Shown one piece after another: positions 1 through 5,373 of a stretch of 34,961 nt of DNA; positions within the stretch are counted from its first letter, which is position 1; the number at the start of each line of letters is the position of its first letter. The DNA comes from a virus. Location of the stretch: the IMG/VR virus record IMGVR_UViG_3300025896_000087, positions 1-34,961 of that record; one strand, given 5' to 3'. The notes beneath the pieces are model-generated. The model was not told the origin of the DNA. It worked only from the letters and a program-made list of their open reading frames with translations, and made no database searches. The translations under genes and the position numbers were made by a program.

Positions 1-63
1 TAGGTACGTTCCCGCACGCATGACCTTATCGCGGCCCAACGCCTCTACGCGGTGATTGCGGAG
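1..63 (-). repeat. Terminal homologous segment, left copy
   Basis: Aligns without gaps to 34899-34961: 45 of 63 bases and 17 of 21 codons' residues identical, in the same reading frame. Too diverged for a simple assembly overlap of identical reads, but consistent with two variants of the same gene region meeting at the ends. Confidence 0.8.
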
Positions 64-348
64 CATCTGCATCTCGCGCACCTCGCAATGTCGGCTAAAC
101 GAGTCCCACCACACAGACAGGTTGAGCGAGAGCGGTTCGCAGGGTTTAGTGCAAAGCGCATGGATCGGGATTCTGGCCCATTGTGCGCCGTTCTCTAGCA
201 TCACTTGGAACATCGGCACTCGGGCGGGTTCAGCGCGAAACCCAAACACGGTGCAAAGCGTGAATTTGTCAAACCCGCTCTGTTGATCGTACAGGAACTC
301 ATTACGGACGTAGGCCGTGGTGTACGGCGTGTCTACGACAAAACTCAC
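1..348 (-). CDS. Conserved phage protein of unknown function, N-terminal part (3' end cut by window start)
   Basis: Open from a GTG at 348 down to base 1, 116 codons, with no stop before the window edge. The GTG has an AGAGGGG Shine-Dalgarno about 5 bases upstream and overlaps the TGA of the upstream gene by four bases (GTGA), so the start is well supported. The protein is soluble-looking and rich in Trp, Cys and Arg; no catalytic motif was recognised. Its last 21 visible codons match, 17 of 21 residues, the first 21 codons of the partial gene at the other window end (34689-34961), in the same strand and frame. The simplest reading is that both are pieces of one gene of about 185 codons spanning the ends of a circular or permuted genome. 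Function unknown. Confidence 0.75.
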   Translation of the reverse strand, partial: MSFVVDTPYTTAYVRNEFLYDQQSGFDKFTLCTVFGFRAEPARVPMFQVMLENGAQWARIPIHALCTKPCEPLSLNLSVWWDSFSRHCEVREMQMLRNHRVEALGRDKVMRAGTYL

Positions 349-629
349 ACCAACCCCTCTTTGCGTAACGTAACGATGGTACGCACCACGCCCTCAAGAT
401 GGGCAAGGCGCACATAGTCGCGGTCAAGGTCGGTGTTGGCGCGGCGATCAATCGCGTCGTGGCACGCACTACACGCCCACGCGCCGATCAAGTCATCAGA
501 CTTGATGCCCATGCCGCTAATTCCTGCAAGCCGGTAATGCGCCAGCACGGTCGTTTCGTTGTTGAAGTTGCAGATGTTAGGGAGGCGCACCATGCAGTTA
601 CGTCCCTTGGCTTCAGTTCGCAGACTCAT
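345..629 (-). CDS. YbcO-like (DUF1364) putative nuclease
   Basis: 94 aa. The residue pattern R-x-C-x-V-R-L-P-x-x-C-N-F-N-x-E-T-x-V-L-A-H-Y-R near the N-terminus, then a central A-C-S-A-C-H-D-x-I-D-R-R, is the signature of the DUF1364/YbcO family found in lambdoid recombination regions. YbcO is described as a putative HNH-like nuclease; the Cys/His pairs here (C-x2-C-H) fit a metal-bound fold. The length equals the family norm. The start overlaps the end of the NinB-like gene by 17 bases and the stop shares GTGA with the next gene, so it is translated as part of the leftward early operon. Placement beside NinB, YqaJ and an annealing protein supports a recombination or DNA-processing role. Substrate and activity are inferred from the family only. 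Confidence 0.85.
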   Translation of the reverse strand: MSLRTEAKGRNCMVRLPNICNFNNETTVLAHYRLAGISGMGIKSDDLIGAWACSACHDAIDRRANTDLDRDYVRLAHLEGVVRTIVTLRKEGLV

Positions 630-1026
630 ACACCGGCTCCGGTATAGTTATACCCATATCTATGCAGCGGCTCTCAAGGAATGTGAGGTATTCGCTGAAT
701 TCTTGTTTGGTCAGCGCCGAGGATCGTTTGAGCGGTCGCATACGTTTACGCCCAAACCCTTCCAGCATTTCCCAACCGAAACACTCTCCGAGGAAGTATT
801 CGTGCAGGTCATCGCGTGTCCAACCTGCTAATGCCTCACCGCCGCCCTCAAGGATTGCGGGGTACGCTACGCCCCAGAGAAAGGCGTTCTGCTGATTGGT
901 GCGGGGCTTCTTCCACTCGGTAATCTCTATCGCCCACGTCTTGTCAGACGATAGCCCTTGCACCATGCGGATCGCCGCATTGGCTAACTGCTCTGGCGTA
1001 GTGCCTTTGGCAAAGATACGTTTCAC
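613..1026 (-). CDS. NinB-like phage recombination protein
   Basis: 137 aa from the GTG at 1026. That GTG is chosen over one at 1044 because it shares GTGA with the upstream stop and sits 7 bases after AGAGG. The segment I-E-I-T-E-W-K-K-P-R-T-N-Q-Q-N, followed by a Trp-rich helix and a basic R-K-R-M-R-P-L-K-R-S-S stretch, resembles the NinB/Orf group, where an initial beta strand precedes an RS-x-x-QN motif. Lambda NinB (Orf) binds single-stranded DNA and helps load recombinases. Neighbours are YbcO-like, YqaJ and Sak3-like genes, which fits. Sequence similarity to NinB is moderate, so a different small DNA-binding recombination protein remains possible. Confidence 0.65.
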   Translation of the reverse strand: MKRIFAKGTTPEQLANAAIRMVQGLSSDKTWAIEITEWKKPRTNQQNAFLWGVAYPAILEGGGEALAGWTRDDLHEYFLGECFGWEMLEGFGRKRMRPLKRSSALTKQEFSEYLTFLESRCIDMGITIPEPVYESAN

Positions 1027-1685
1027 GCGCTGGCCTCTAGCCACTCACGGGCGTATTCCACTTCCATGTAGTCGCGGAACCACGGGCCACCGCGAGTGAA
1101 ATGGACAGCGATAGGGTTGGGGCAATGGTCTTTGGTATGCCACCCCTCAAGGTAGTTCCACGCTATCGGCAAGGAGCCGATGGACTCGTCCTTTAGCCAT
1201 TCAAAACGGTGCAGGAACATTCCACTCTCCTTGTTCACGACATCGGGTGTCAACGCCTTGACCTCGGGGTGCGAACAGTTCATAAACATGAACGATGACC
1301 AGTTCTTTCGTGGATATTGATGCTGCGCCTTGTTGTCCATCTTGACCTTTTCAAACGGCCTGTAATCGTGCTGTACCACAAAGCACGCTTTTGCCCCGTC
1401 GGCGTAGTCCATCAGTCCCGCAATGTCCCCCCGGAAAAGAAAGTCGCAGTCTACAAACACCGCCCAGCCGTTGTATCCGGCGAGGTATGGGGTCAAGAAG
1501 CGGGTAAACGAAAACTCCGTAGACGAAAGCGGATCAAACTCCCGCGTGTAAAGTCCACGCTCCCGAAGTTCTGATTGCTTGATGGGCTGGATGTCCAGCG
1601 GGATAGAGGAGTGCTTCAGTAGGCTTTTGCGGCATACCTGATACGCGATGTCCTCGCGGCTGTCCCAACCGATAAATACCTTCAC
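1023..1685 (-). CDS. GT8-like family glycosyltransferase
   Basis: 220 aa starting at GTG 1685, which shares GTGA with the upstream gene. The protein begins with a short hydrophobic strand followed by G-W-D-S-R-E. It carries V-F-V-D-C-D-F-L-F at about residues 76-84, the D-x-D metal/nucleotide-sugar site of GT-A fold enzymes. A later W-N-Y-L-E-G-W and a C-terminal A-V-H-F-T-R-G-G-P-W match the ending of phage GT8-like proteins. Such enzymes transfer a sugar from a nucleotide donor. In phages the acceptor may be DNA bases, virion protein or host envelope glycan, and nothing here decides which. It sits inside a recombination operon, which makes DNA or an early host target worth considering. Confidence 0.75.
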   Translation of the reverse strand: MKVFIGWDSREDIAYQVCRKSLLKHSSIPLDIQPIKQSELRERGLYTREFDPLSSTEFSFTRFLTPYLAGYNGWAVFVDCDFLFRGDIAGLMDYADGAKACFVVQHDYRPFEKVKMDNKAQHQYPRKNWSSFMFMNCSHPEVKALTPDVVNKESGMFLHRFEWLKDESIGSLPIAWNYLEGWHTKDHCPNPIAVHFTRGGPWFRDYMEVEYAREWLEASA

Positions 1686-2149
1686 AGTTTTTCCTCAAAG
1701 TTTAAGTAGCGCCAGCCGAGATACTCGGGCATCAACGCATAAACATCGTAATCGTAACCCCGTTGGCGGTCAGGTAAACGTCGGATCAGCCACTCGGGGC
1801 GTGTCGTTGCAACATCTACAAGGGCCGCAACGGTCATGCTTTTGTTGACGATGTAGTAGTAGTCAGGGCGTGGATCAGCCGCGTCAAATGATTTCTTCGC
1901 ACAGATCGCAGCGTACTCAAAGGGCCATGCCTGATAATCAAAATCGTGTTTGACGTGCTTAACTTCTATCCGCTTGCCCGAGGCGTAGATGTCACCCTTG
2001 TCTGCGTACTCTGCTCGGTCGGCAAAGTCTTTAGCCATGCGGCGTTTAGGTAACGTCACCGTATGCCCGATGTTGAGCAAGTAAGTCGCCACTACGATCT
2101 CCGCAGGGCGACTTGCTCGGAACCTTGACTCAAAGTCAGAAGGGTTCAT
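1682..2149 (-). CDS. PD-(D/E)XK-like putative nuclease
   Basis: 155 aa from ATG 2149, with GGAG about 8 bases upstream. After an N-terminal helix (A-E-I-V-V-A-T-Y-L-L) there is K-G-D-I-Y-A-S-G-K-R-I-E-V-K at about residues 50-65, the D-x(n)-E-x-K arrangement of the PD-(D/E)XK nuclease core. Length and simple architecture resemble small phage restriction-endonuclease-like proteins. It overlaps the upstream small gene by 14 bases and the glycosyltransferase by four. Position among exonuclease and annealing genes suggests a role in DNA processing or host DNA degradation. The motif is visible; the activity is inferred. Confidence 0.55.
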   Translation of the reverse strand: MNPSDFESRFRASRPAEIVVATYLLNIGHTVTLPKRRMAKDFADRAEYADKGDIYASGKRIEVKHVKHDFDYQAWPFEYAAICAKKSFDAADPRPDYYYIVNKSMTVAALVDVATTRPEWLIRRLPDRQRGYDYDVYALMPEYLGWRYLNFEEKL

Positions 2150-2414
2150 CCAGATCGCTCCAATTGTCCTCGGTAATCTGTTTCTGCGCCGGGACTTTCG
2201 GCTCGGCCTTGCGTGGGCCGCCCTTCGCGGCGGTCTTGGGTTCTACCTTCAGCGACAGGAACTTGTCGCCCGACTTCTTGCTCTCGCGTATCCAGCCCGA
2301 GATGTTGTAGTCCACGCCCGCGACCGCGATGCTGCCTCGGTAGTCAGGACGCTTTGGGTTGTCGCCCTTGTCGTTCTTAAAGAGGACACCGCTGTTGTCG
2401 TATTGATTGTTCAC
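2136..2414 (-). CDS. Small DUF736-like protein, possible DNA-binding accessory
   Basis: 92 aa from GTG 2414, GTGA-coupled to the exonuclease gene. The N-terminal half has the pattern S-G-V-L-F-K-N-D-K-G-D-N-P-K-R-P-D-Y-R-G followed by a G-W-I-R-E-S-K-K-S-G-D-K-F-L-S-L-K-V strand pair. This resembles small phage/plasmid proteins of the DUF736 type, beta-rich and often next to recombination genes. The C-terminal third is Lys/Pro/Ala-rich with an acidic tail (D-N-W-S-D-L-D-E-P-F) that recalls the acidic tip of single-strand DNA-binding proteins, although no OB-fold can be confirmed by eye. Its place between exonuclease and nuclease genes fits a DNA-metabolism accessory role. Confidence 0.55.
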   Translation of the reverse strand: MNNQYDNSGVLFKNDKGDNPKRPDYRGSIAVAGVDYNISGWIRESKKSGDKFLSLKVEPKTAAKGGPRKAEPKVPAQKQITEDNWSDLDEPF

Positions 2415-3061
2415 AGTTTCACCTTTTGTAATTGCTCAACCTTACTTTCCAATTCACCGAGGAACTTACGCACCTCGGCCTCTAACTCCGCGATGCGTGT
2501 AGCGTCACGCGCCACACGCACGATCAGCAGTTGCAGATGCTCGGGTAGGCGTGGGTCATAACTACAGAATTCACACCACGGCGCACCTGTCACCGCCATC
2601 TGCCATTGCATTTGGGTGACGTACTTCTCGGGCGGCTTACCCGCAAGGACGTATTCCAAATGCGTAGCCGTGTTTGGACACTTAATCTCTATTAGCCCCT
2701 CACCCACAAACCCGTCAGGAGACGCGCCAGAGCCGGGTATGTCGTGGTGCGGGATAAACCCCACCTCCTCCACCAACTCGCCTGTCTTGGCGCTGTATGC
2801 GGCCCTAGCGTGGGGTTCCTGCTCCGTCCCCCACTCCATCGCGGCGTTGCTAAACATTTCGGTGGGCTTGCCCGTGAGGCGTTCGCAGATCAACTGCGCC
2901 ATGTAGTTCTCGCGTGATGCGCCATAGCCTTTGGCGGTCTTGGCTATCAAGTCAACCACGCGGCTGGCGGTCACTTTGCCAAGGCGTGCGGCAAACCATT
3001 CTTCGGTGCGCTGTTCCATCGTGCCGCCCTGTAATCGGTCGGTGACTATTGCTTTTTTCAT
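2411..3061 (-). CDS. YqaJ-like viral recombinase / lambda-type exonuclease
   Basis: About 216 aa. ATG at 3061 is chosen because it overlaps the upstream TGA by four bases (ATGA); ATG 3019 is an alternative that puts R-T-E-E-W right at the N-terminus. Visible motifs are the family opening E-E-W-F-A-A-R-L-G-K-V-T-A-S-R, the metal site S-P-D-G then L-I-E-I-K-C-P, and the downstream Y-V-T-Q-M-Q-W-Q-M helix. These are the hallmarks of the YqaJ/lambda Exo family, 5'-3' exonucleases that resect double-stranded ends. The C-terminus is a short coiled coil. Two genes upstream lies a DUF1071/Sak3-like annealing protein, giving the usual exonuclease plus annealing pair for single-strand-annealing recombination. 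Confidence 0.88.
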   Translation of the reverse strand: MKKAIVTDRLQGGTMEQRTEEWFAARLGKVTASRVVDLIAKTAKGYGASRENYMAQLICERLTGKPTEMFSNAAMEWGTEQEPHARAAYSAKTGELVEEVGFIPHHDIPGSGASPDGFVGEGLIEIKCPNTATHLEYVLAGKPPEKYVTQMQWQMAVTGAPWCEFCSYDPRLPEHLQLLIVRVARDATRIAELEAEVRKFLGELESKVEQLQKVKL

Positions 3062-3318
3062 TTGTTTATTTCGCGGATGTCCGAAGCGCACATTCTTGCT
3101 CCCGCCGCTTTTCCGGGGTGTCCATCGTCATCCCATAAATCTGCAAGGTCGTCACACAATTCTGCACACGCTTCCCGCTCGGCTGCGGCAACGAGGGCGG
3201 CGAATCGTTCAACGTCCATACATAACGGCATGATTGATTCCTTTTTTTGGTGTGGACTGTGGCGGCCTGTCGCCGCTCCTGCCTCTCGCGCCATGCGGAT
3301 GATGTCATCGTGAGTCAT
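3058..3318 (-). CDS. Small unknown phage protein
   Basis: 86 aa, joined by ATGA overlaps to the annealing-protein gene upstream and the exonuclease gene downstream, so it is part of a strictly coupled block. It contains D-D-I-I-R-M-A-R-E-A-G-A near the start and a helical segment with F-A-A-L-V-A-A-A-E-R-E-A-C-A-E-L-C-D. This pattern is common in short phage proteins whose function is not known. An internal ATG precedes M-P-L-C-M-D-V-E-R-F, so a shorter form is possible. No catalytic motif is visible. Confidence 0.7.
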   Translation of the reverse strand: MTHDDIIRMAREAGAATGRHSPHQKKESIMPLCMDVERFAALVAAAEREACAELCDDLADLWDDDGHPGKAAGARMCASDIREINK

Positions 3319-3848
3319 GCGGCCTCCGGCCCGGTCAGTTCCTTCTTGCGGGCGGTAAACGCATCAATGTGCGTCATGCGCTGCTCTTTGGTGAGCCGCT
3401 TAAACAACTTGGTCAGTTCGTCCAGCGAGTTTGCACCCCCGATTAGGTTGATAAGGTCGGGGTCTACTTGTGGCGCTGACCCTTCCGGCAAGTCCTCGCC
3501 CGCGTAGATGTAAAGGCCAAGGCCAAACATGGCGATGCACTTGGCAAGGCAACGCATGATCGCGGTGTTGACCGAAAACGCATCCGGGTTCTGGATCGCT
3601 CGGTTGCGGTTGTCCATCACCGGCAACACGCACGTTTTAGTGTCGCCTTTGATTGTCACGCTCACCTTAACCATCGCGCTGCCGTCTGGAAGATACATTG
3701 CGGGCCGATCACCGTATTCGTGTGCGTACCACCGAGCAGCCGGGTCAATCTTTAACACCTCGGCCCATGCCCACGCCCATGACAGATAAGACAGGTTGCC
3801 CTTCTTCTCCACATGGTCATTGACGTTAATTTTTAGTAATTCGCTCAT
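3315..3848 (-). CDS. Sak3-like (DUF1071) single-strand annealing protein
   Basis: 177 aa from ATG 3848, with AGGTGG upstream. The motif N-L-S-Y-L-S-W-A-W-A-W-A near residue 18 and the central V-N-T-A-I-M-R-C-L-A-K-C-I-A-M-F-G-L-G-L-Y-x-Y-A-G-E-D-L-P block are the defining features of DUF1071, a phage annealing family classed with Sak3. Such proteins coat resected single strands and pair them with homologous DNA. They usually work with an exonuclease, and here a YqaJ-type exonuclease is encoded two genes downstream. ATGA coupling to the following gene is seen. The family assignment is strong; biochemical activity is by family. Confidence 0.85.
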   Translation of the reverse strand: MSELLKINVNDHVEKKGNLSYLSWAWAWAEVLKIDPAARWYAHEYGDRPAMYLPDGSAMVKVSVTIKGDTKTCVLPVMDNRNRAIQNPDAFSVNTAIMRCLAKCIAMFGLGLYIYAGEDLPEGSAPQVDPDLINLIGGANSLDELTKLFKRLTKEQRMTHIDAFTARKKELTGPEAA

Positions 3849-4002
3849 AGCCCACCTTTGTCAGTTCTTCGTTAATAATGCTGGTCAGTTCAGCGAGTGC
3901 GGCGTTGCACCGTTCAATCCGTTCTTCTTCGTCCCGCTGCTGTAGTTCTAAATCCTGCTGATGCCACCAACTGCCGTCATCGTCCCAAGGGTTAGTTTCC
4001 AT
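3826..4002 (-). CDS. Short acidic/coiled-coil unknown protein
   Basis: 58 aa. ATG 4002 is preferred over an upstream TTG because GGAGG lies about 9 bases before it. The N-terminus is D/W-rich (N-P-W-D-D-D-G-S-W-W-H), followed by an E/R/Q-rich helix and a short C-terminal helix. The 3' end runs 23 bases into the annealing-protein gene, suggesting coupled translation. No family recognised. Confidence 0.55.
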   Translation of the reverse strand: METNPWDDDGSWWHQQDLELQQRDEEERIERCNAALAELTSIINEELTKVGYERITKN

Positions 4003-4117
4003 TGCGTGCGTCCTCCGCAACCGTGCAACCGCCGTCGCATTTGTCTACGGTCGCGGAAATCAACATGACAACCGTTAACGCAATCGCAAGGATGATGAAA
4101 CGATCTATGTTTCGCAT
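3992..4117 (-). CDS. Tiny single-pass membrane protein (41 aa)
   Basis: 41 aa reading ATG at 4117 to TAA at 3992-3994. The start lies 3 bases after the stop of the preceding gene with GAGGA just upstream, and the 3' end overlaps the next gene by 11 bases, so it fits the operon exactly. Residues 7-24 (F-I-I-L-A-I-A-L-T-V-V-M-L-I-S-A-T-V) form a clear transmembrane helix, followed by a short tail with two Cys (C-D-G-G-C). It is below the usual gene-calling length and easily missed. The role is unknown; tiny early membrane proteins in phages can act as superinfection-exclusion or host-takeover factors, which is speculation here. Confidence 0.6.
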   Translation of the reverse strand: MRNIDRFIILAIALTVVMLISATVDKCDGGCTVAEDARNGN

Positions 4118-4120
4118 GGG

Positions 4121-4411
4121 TCAGTCCTCGTAGGAATGGGAATCGTCAAACGCTTCGCGGGCCGATGCGGCAATGTAGTCGCGCACGGCTTTCTCTAACA
4201 CGGCTTCTTCAGCGCCGGTCAGCGCATACTTGTCAGCCTTAATGCGGCAGGAGACGTATTCGTTACCGTCAGCCTCGGGGTAATACCCAATCAGCCACAC
4301 GGCTTCTATTTCTAGTTCTTCGGTGTTGTCGTAAGCGTCGTAGTGGAAATCAATTTCTACGCACCAGTAGGTGCCGAGTAAGTAGAGTTCTGTGGTAGCG
4401 GTGTGAGACAT
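4121..4411 (-). CDS. Acidic unknown phage protein
   Basis: 96 aa from ATG 4411 with AGGAG 8-9 bases upstream. It begins M-S-H-T-A-T-T-E-L-Y-L-L-G and is strongly acidic, with beta-strand-like segments (Y-W-C-V-E-I-D-F-H-Y) and a C-terminal helix ending in an acidic/His tail. The opening resembles other short phage early proteins of unknown role. Second gene of the leftward operon; no motif supports a function. Confidence 0.65.
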   Translation of the reverse strand: MSHTATTELYLLGTYWCVEIDFHYDAYDNTEELEIEAVWLIGYYPEADGNEYVSCRIKADKYALTGAEEAVLEKAVRDYIAASAREAFDDSHSYED

Positions 4412-4439
4412 ATCTGTTGCTCCTGTTGTGAGAAGCGGC

Positions 4440-4697
4440 TTACGCCGCCCCCTTTGTAAGTGTTTTAATTAGATTTATGCGGGAAACAGGCATGCCATTG
4501 AGATACCAACGAACGGTTGCCCAATTTTTTAATTTCGCGCGACCGCTGCAAAGTAACGCATATGCAGAAACTTGATAACCGTTGATTACGATGCGGTATT
4601 GATGTTGTGGCACGTTTACGTCAAACAATCTGCAATTCGCCAAATTTGTTATTGCGTTGGCTTCAACATTTGCAAGTATGTCAGTTAAATTGTTCAT
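4440..4697 (-). CDS. First gene of the leftward early operon, unknown
   Basis: 85 aa from ATG 4697 with AGGAAAG 6 bases upstream. The ATG lies about 45 bases downstream of the leftward promoter's -10, making this the promoter-proximal gene. The protein has an N-terminal helix, then a mixed beta/alpha body with W-x-T-V-R-W-Y-L-N-G-M-P-V-S-R. Base composition is more A/T-rich than the surrounding genes, as often seen for phage early genes acquired by transfer. No family recognised. Confidence 0.6.
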   Translation of the reverse strand: MNNLTDILANVEANAITNLANCRLFDVNVPQHQYRIVINGYQVSAYALLCSGRAKLKNWATVRWYLNGMPVSRINLIKTLTKGAA

Positions 4698-4741
4698 TAT
4701 GCTTTCCTGTCTGTGGATGCGTTGTTTCTGTCAACGAGGCC

Positions 4742-4759
4742 AGTTTAGCAAACTAAACA
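4742..4759. promoter_or_regulatory. Operator O1 for a Cro-like repressor
   Basis: 18-bp palindrome of the form AGTTTA-N6-TAAACA; the inner bases also pair, giving GTTTAG CAAA CTAAAC. It overlaps the leftward promoter. The same layout recurs at 4787-4804, 45 bp away centre to centre. Two matching dyads flanked by divergent genes, one encoding a Cro-like protein, is the expected arrangement of repressor sites. Confidence 0.6.
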
Positions 4760-4769
4760 GCCTTGTCAA
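4742..4769 (-). promoter_or_regulatory. Leftward early promoter (sigma70-like)
   Basis: On the minus strand TTGACA (4769-4764, a perfect -35) is followed after 16 bases by TAAACT (4747-4742, 4 of 6 matches to TATAAT). It points at the early operon beginning at 4697. The -10 and most of the spacer are covered by the palindromic operator at 4742-4759, so binding of a repressor there should block it. Confidence 0.6.
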
Positions 4770-4786
4770 CACCCCTAGCGAAAAAA

Positions 4787-4804
4787 AGTTTAAGCGTCTA
4801 AACT
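4787..4804. promoter_or_regulatory. Operator O2 upstream of the Cro-like gene
   Basis: 18-bp dyad AGTTTA-AGCGTC-TAAACT with perfect 6-bp arms, ending 7 bases before the ATG of the Cro-like gene at 4812. Its arms match O1. Binding here would sit on the start region of the Cro-like transcript, suggesting autorepression. No convincing rightward -10/-35 pair for that gene was found beyond a TTGTCA at 4763-4768. Confidence 0.55.
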
Positions 4805-4811
4805 CCCGGCG

Positions 4812-4979
4812 ATGAACATCCAGAAATTGATAAACAAGTACGGTAGCCAACAGGCGGTCGCCAAGGCTTTTGGCGTGACAAAAGGCGCAGTTAGCCAATG
4901 GGTGCGCTCTGGGGCGATCCCGGCGGCTCGGTTGTGGCAATTGAAGGCAGGGCTGGTAAAGCCCCCAAAGGCCCGCTAA
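4812..4979 (+). CDS. Cro-like helix-turn-helix repressor (55 aa)
   Basis: 55 aa, ATG 4812 to TAA 4977-4979. The sequence opens M-N-I-Q-K-L-I-N-K-Y-G-S-Q-Q-A-V-A-K-A-F-G-V then T-K-G-A-V-S-Q-W, the helix-turn-helix and recognition helix of P22-type Cro (DNA-binding transcriptional regulator Cro family). I-P-A-A-R-L-W-Q-L closes the fold. The gene diverges from the leftward operon, and two AGTTTA-N6-TAAAC operators lie between them. It probably represses its own and the leftward promoter. No CI-type repressor is seen nearby. No strong ribosome-binding site precedes the ATG, so translation may be weak or leaderless. Confidence 0.85.
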   Translation: MNIQKLINKYGSQQAVAKAFGVTKGAVSQWVRSGAIPAARLWQLKAGLVKPPKAR

Positions 4980-5008
4980 TGCGGTTTGCGGAGGCCAGAA
5001 ACGACAAA

Positions 5009-5021
5009 CCCCCGAAGGGGG
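5009..5021 (+). terminator. GC-rich hairpin after the Cro-like gene, possible terminator or pause site
   Basis: CCCCC GAA GGGGG forms a perfect 5-bp stem with a 3-base loop, 30 bases after the Cro-like stop. No T-run follows, so it is not a canonical intrinsic terminator. It sits directly upstream of a rightward promoter candidate and could insulate it. Confidence 0.3.
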
Positions 5022-5032
5022 ACCACGGGGGC

Positions 5033-5061
5033 TTGACGTGGCCGGTCGGCGGCCTTACGCT
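5033..5061 (+). promoter_or_regulatory. Rightward promoter candidate
   Basis: TTGACG at 5033-5038 (5 of 6 for -35), exactly 17 bases, then TACGCT at 5056-5061 (a weak -10). It points toward the plus-strand operon that begins at 5374 and would give an untranslated leader of about 300 bases. No better pair was seen between 4980 and 5373. Confidence 0.45.
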
Positions 5062-5114
5062 GAAATTGCACTTTAAGCGTGATGGAAGTCTGACTGACTG
5101 TTCTAGTCCTGTCA

Positions 5115-5259
5115 ACCACCCCACCACGCCAGATGCTCGGTTGATTGCTCTGGACGGGGAAACAACGCGCAGAGCCAACTTAAACCTAGACCGGGGTGGT
5201 GAGCCTCTAGGCGCGCAGCGTATTGTCGGGAAGCGCGAATCACAGCGGGGAAACCCGTG
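5115..5259 (+). ncRNA. Leader with strong RNA-fold potential (possible structured RNA)
   Basis: ACCACCCC (5115-5122) pairs with GGGGTGGT (5193-5200). Inside it GCTCTG (5147-5152) pairs with CAGAGC (5170-5175). Just downstream CGGG-GAAA-CCCG (5246-5257) is a GNRA-tetraloop hairpin. This is consistent with a folded leader RNA in the otherwise gene-poor stretch 4980-5373. An alternative is a 93-aa ORF from ATG 4979 (TAATG overlap with the Cro-like gene) to the TGA at 5258-5260. It has no recognisable family and the opposite strand is also open, so coding is not favoured but not excluded. Confidence 0.35.
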
Positions 5260-5284
5260 AAAAGTAGCCGACAGCAGGGTGGCT

Positions 5285-5361
5285 CCAATAGTCATCAATA
5301 CTCTGCGCGATTCCGTATAGGTGCTTTTTCCCTATACCGTGCAGAGTTCACCAATAGTCAT
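5285..5361. repeat. Inverted repeat flanked by 11-bp direct repeats, upstream of the rightward operon
   Basis: CCAATAGTCAT occurs at 5285-5295 and again at 5351-5361. Between them are nested inverted arms: ACTCTGC (5300-5306) with GCAGAGT (5341-5347), and GTATAGG (5315-5321) with CCTATAC (5331-5337) around a short T-rich loop. The element ends 12 bases before the GTG start at 5374. It could be a protein-binding operator, an RNA switch on the leader, or a replication-origin-like site. Confidence 0.6.
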
Positions 5362-5373
5362 AGGGGGTAAGAG

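Noticed and set aside
5009-5021. Intrinsic terminator call for the CCCCC-GAA-GGGGG hairpin
   Set aside because: No T-run follows, so it is listed only as a possible terminator or pause at low confidence.
4979-5260. 93-aa ORF starting in a TAATG overlap with the Cro-like gene
   Set aside because: Not annotated as a gene because the protein has no recognisable pattern, the opposite strand is equally open, and the stretch has strong stem-forming sequence; kept as an alternative in the leader entry.
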